A stretch of DNA of 64,000 nucleotides from Artocarpus heterophyllus. Lineage: Eukaryota; Streptophyta; Magnoliopsida; Rosales; Moraceae. A program made the translations under genes and the position numbers. Below, piece by piece: positions 60,505 to 64,000 of this stretch (its first letter is position 1; every line of letters starts with the position of its first letter). The notes beneath the pieces are model-generated. The model was not told the DNA's origin, did not search any database, and saw nothing but the letters and a program-made list of their open reading frames with translations. The stretch spans positions 59,250 through 123,249 of the forward strand of contig JAJQZP010000054.1 of the NCBI GenBank assembly GCA_025403435.1, written 5' to 3'.

Positions 60505-61389
60505 AATTTTTATTTTCCCTAAAGTTTATCACTTCTCGGCATTTTCTCTTAGTTTTGCCTTTTATATTTTCTTTTTCTAAGTGCGACCATCATCGAGATA
60601 AAAATTTCTTTCTTTAAGAGCTTGTGGGGTGGCTCCTTAGGAAGGAAGTTCGAACCTCCCTCCTTAGAGTTAGGTGCTTCTTGGAAGAGGTATTGAGTGG
60701 AGGATTTTCCAAAATTGGATGTTGCTCGGGAGAGAACCTTTTCAAATAAGAGATTCCAAACTCTTTTCCCAATTACATTCTTCTCGAGTTCAGCGTCTTA
60801 GTGACAAAGCGTCTTACTTTCTCAAGTTAAATGTTCCTCAGAGAGAAACTTCCTGGGAAAAAGTGATCATCGAGTTTTGCCGAGCAGGGAAGTCCCATTT
60901 CTCTGTCAGGTAGAGCACAACGACGTGTGGTACCCTATACCCCGTTGTCACCCCTTAGACTTGTTTAAGTTCATTGGAACTATTACAAGTCTAATGTTGG
61001 TCGGGCATAGTGTGCTAGGGCTACTTTGTTTGGGTGGTTCGTATGACGATGAACTATTGGTCAGCATAACGTCGGTCAGCCCCCTATCCAGTTTGTTGGG
61101 ACAACTCTCCCTCTTCGGGAGTTATTGTCTGGTCCCCTAGTTCAGAGTTATGGCCCCCTTTCAAGAGTTACATTTTTCTTAACACACATTGCTTAATGGA
61201 ATAGTATAGGAATTTAAAGTCTTATTGATGTATAATATTTACATTCCAGTCTTGTTTAGTAGGACTAGTTACCAAAAGAAAGTAGCCAGAGGTCAAAAAG
61301 AGTTTCTGGCATCGGTCAACAAGAGAATTTTTTTAGGAGCTCAGCGTTCTAAGGATGACCAAGCAAGTTGCCTTCCATATCAAATAATT
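60505..61389. other. Tat B spacer between antisense ORF and pol end
   Basis: It has no coding features. The part from about 61030 aligns with Tat A 11082-11389. Confidence 0.6.
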
Positions 61390-62046
61390 TGTAAGTGTTT
61401 GGTCAAATAATTCTAACAACCTTATATGACTCGTCCCACTTTGGACCGAAAGATCCTAACCCAGGCTGTTGAATGGTGACCTTCTTTAGCACTAAATCTC
61501 CCACCTTGAAGCTTCTCGGTTGGACCCATTTGTTATAGTACCAAGCAACGACTTGATTCCGAGCTGCATTACATATTGTAGCTCGGTTTCTCTTTTCCTC
61601 GAGCAAATCTAGTTTGGACATCATGGCTTTGACATTCCAAATTTCTTCGTATTGCTCAACCCTGAAACTCGGTAGTCCTACTTTTGCCGGGATGACAACC
61701 TCGGCCCCATATATAAGAGAAAATGGGGTCTCCCCGGTGGCAGTTCAGGCCGTTGTTCGATAGGCCCAGAGCACTTTTGAGAGCTCATCAATCCATGCCC
61801 TTTGAGCCCCTCGAGCTTTTTCTTCAAGTTATCCTTGATCATTTTATTGACAGCCACAACTTGCCTATCGCTCTGAGGGTAGCTTAGAGAAGAGAAGACT
61901 TTCTTAATACCGAGTTGCTCTCAAAGGCGGAGGAGATTCGAGGATTTGAACTGCTTTGCATTGTCGGTTACGATCGTATGAGGGATTCTGAACCGGCAAA
62001 TAATATTCTTCTATACAAAGTTTGTACACTTGGCTTCGATCATGTT
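61390..62046 (-). pseudogene. Tat B integrase 3' part
   Basis: Minus strand. MSKLDLLEEKRNRATICNAA at about 61624, then YYNKWVQPRSFKVGDLVL and LGSFGPKWDESYKV form the integrase C-terminal domain. Upstream to 62046 are broken core segments (GAEVVIPAKV-like near 61695, YRTT-like near 61760). It matches Tat A 11400-12070 and is cut by the LTR at 62047. Confidence 0.8.
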
Positions 62047-64000
62047 TGTAAGACCTGAGATTTTTAATGCATTAAAAATGCATTAAGTTGAGGATTATAT
62101 TAAGACAAAAAGTACAAGTTAAGGAGAATATTGTATAATATTACAAGAAATTATACAGTATTAGAGCAAAGCAGTATAGGAATTGGACGTTTAAGGTCAA
62201 GCAATGTAAGAATTAGACTGTGTGAATCACAATTTTTTTTATATGAGAGTGCAAAAAAAAGGAAAAATATCACAAAAATTTAGCTCTTTCTCTCTCTACT
62301 TTCTCTGTCTAGATTCTCTCTCTCTCCTCCAAATCCCGTTCAAGATTTCAGCGTTTGTTTTCGACACCTCCTGCACCAATGGAAAGCTCTCGTTGAGCTG
62401 AGTCAACGAGGTGCCGTGCCACCTAAAACGCCCACCGGAGGAGGCCACACGCGCCGCCCAAAGTGGCGGTGAAACCCATTTCTTCCCAACGTGATTTCTC
62501 CGCCGTCCGACCACCAAACGACGTGATCTTGGTGTCTATGGACTCAACATGAGGAGAGGAGCAAGATGGTACCAATTTCCCAGCTCAATTTTGGTTAGAA
62601 AAGCTTAGACGGAGTAGCCCCGTTGCCGTCGTGGAGCCACCGCTGGAACCCGCCGTCTCCGACGACGGTGTGACACAACCCGGTGCCAAAAGGATCAGAG
62701 GGCGACGGCGAGCAAGACCTTCGGTCAATTGCACCATTCCATCGCCCCTCGTTAGAGATCGAGGATGCCGCCACCGTCGCCGTGGGTGAGCTTGGGTTCA
62801 TTGTTTTCGGCCGTGTTATGCCAGATTGAGGGCACAAACACCTTCAGAGGATTGAGAGGAAACAAATTTGGCTCCTCAATTGCACGAGACGACGGTCCGG
62901 TCACTAGAGAACAAGGACCCGCCACTTAGCACCTCCGTGAAGAGGTCGAGCCACCGTTCCATGCAGTGTTGGGCTGCCCTACCTTAGGGGAAACGCTCAG
63001 AGGAGGTTAGGGAACAAAACCCCCACCTTAATTGCACGGTATATCCACCGAAGATAGGAGATCGGAGCCATCGGTTTTGGCCAAGAATCCCATTTTATTG
63101 AGCAGATGGAGGCTGAATTAGGTAAAATTGACCCCAACAATGGACTCAGGAGGGTCAAATTAGGGAGGTAGGCTCGAGCTCAGCCCCCAACGGAGCCAAT
63201 CGCAGCCGGTCAACGCTAAATTGGGATTTTGTGATCTGGACCTCCGATCGAAGATCCGAGATGGCCTCTTGACTCGTTTCGATGCTCTGAACGTAATGAT
63301 GACCTCCGTTCAAGCTAATTCCACTCCGGTGAAAATCATCTGGTACCGACTGTACACAGATTGAGGCGATTTAAACAGCAATAACGGAGTCCAAAATGAC
63401 GTTTTCAAGAATGTATGATCTCCAGGAAGCATTCCTAACAATTCATGGTCGCTCAAGGAACACTGCAGAGGATGCTTCACATACTGTAGATACAACGTGG
63501 TACAACTGGACCTGCTTAGCTCGGAGTCCAAGTAAGTAGGAATCTCACCTACAATATGAACCGTTTTAGAATTTATTTTAGATGCTTTCATAAAAATTTA
63601 TGAAATGCATGATCAGTGATTGTTACACTGTTTTATGTGAGAATGAGTTTTATAACGTTACGAGGGTGACGAAAAACCCATTAAGGGTAAAATTGTCATT
63701 ATTAAGGAAACGGCTAGAACGGAGTCAAACACTCCGATTTAGCATAATATTCTCAGACGAAAAATGTTCCGTATATGTTAAGTAATGAAATCATCAGTAA
63801 GACAGGAGATTTAATGAGAAATGTTTAAGTAAACGAGAGAAACCGATGGGTTACGGGTTAAAAGGAAAAGTAACCCCAGTGGGTTACAAAGCTAAGTAAA
63901 GGAAGGTAAATCGATAGTTTATAAGGTTAAGTAAAGACAGCGATAAACGAAGTATACTAGTCAAGTTAAAGGAAAAATAGTTAATGTTTACGTTTTATAT
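62047..64000 (+). repeat. Large Tekay-like LTR (third variant), runs off the window
   Basis: It starts TGTAAGACCTGAG inside Tat B. The flank ATGTT (62042-62046) would be the target duplication. The start matches the LTR piece at 26547, with CAGTAT motifs at 62155-62185. Then comes a GC-rich block (62330-63250) absent from the other copies. The AAGTAAGTAGGAATCTCACC block is near 63528, the AAAACCCATTAAGGGTAAAA block near 63673, and GGTTAC units at 63840-63920. The end is not in the window. Confidence 0.75.

Larger units (their letters stand above)
56813..62046 (-). mobile_element. Tat B: minus-strand Tat-like Ty3-gypsy element, 5' part beyond an inserted LTR
   Basis: In plus coordinates the order is 3' LTR (56813-57454), antisense accessory ORF (57853-60421), spacer, then the pol 3' end (61390-62046). 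Pol aligns with Tat A at 11390-12070. Another LTR interrupts it at 62047, so 5' pol and gag are not visible. An extra ORF between pol and the 3' LTR, often antisense, is an established trait of the Tat group. Confidence 0.8.

Overview
This is a nuclear DNA window from a flowering plant, most likely a eudicot. The basis is spliced plant genes (CAND1 and the YL1-type subunit SWC2), AT-rich introns, and a dense load of plant Ty3/gypsy (Tekay-like and Tat-like) and Ty1/copia LTR retrotransposons. Nothing seen allows a species call.

Layout. (1) Positions 1-30450 form one nested retrotransposon complex. Its host is a minus-strand Tat-like gypsy element (Tat A, 11082-30450). Its pol 3' region is cut at 11082 by a plus-strand Tekay-like element (1-11081, 5' LTR truncated by the window). 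Its RNase H region is cut by a plus-strand copia element (12772-17684, target duplication CTTGT on both sides). Its 5' LTR is split by an inverted composite of Tekay-like fragments (22066-29900). (2) Tat A ends 45 bp beyond the stop codon of an 11-exon SWC2 gene (minus, 33781-30496), which carries three frame lesions. (3) Positions 34060-36285 hold a cluster of nested MITEs and a PIF/Harbinger transposase remnant. (4) A 4.2-kb minus-strand solo LTR lies at 37095-41313 between two copies of a purine-rich repeat. (5) Two convergent genes follow: a 4-exon gene for an unrecognised membrane protein with a zinc ribbon (plus, 42518-44181), and a complete 28-exon CAND1 (minus, 54077-44990; 1,218 codons plus stop). 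(6) After AT-rich intergenic DNA, a second minus-strand Tat-like element (Tat B, 56813-62046) carries an antisense accessory ORF with its own promoter-like and polyadenylation-like signals. Another large LTR (62047-64000) cuts it and runs off the window.

Cellular roles: CAND1 exchanges substrate receptors on cullin-RING ubiquitin ligases. SWC2 belongs to the SWR1 complex, which deposits histone H2A.Z. The rest is selfish DNA and its remains.

Most notable: a Tekay-like element with nearly identical LTRs but wrecked pol; two gag-like reading frames in tandem in that family; the self-contained antisense transcription unit in Tat B; an inverted composite insertion with near-matching 5-bp flanks; and hairpin-forming tandem arrays inside several LTR families. 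All coordinates and exon calls were read by eye from the sequence. No alignment or database search was run.
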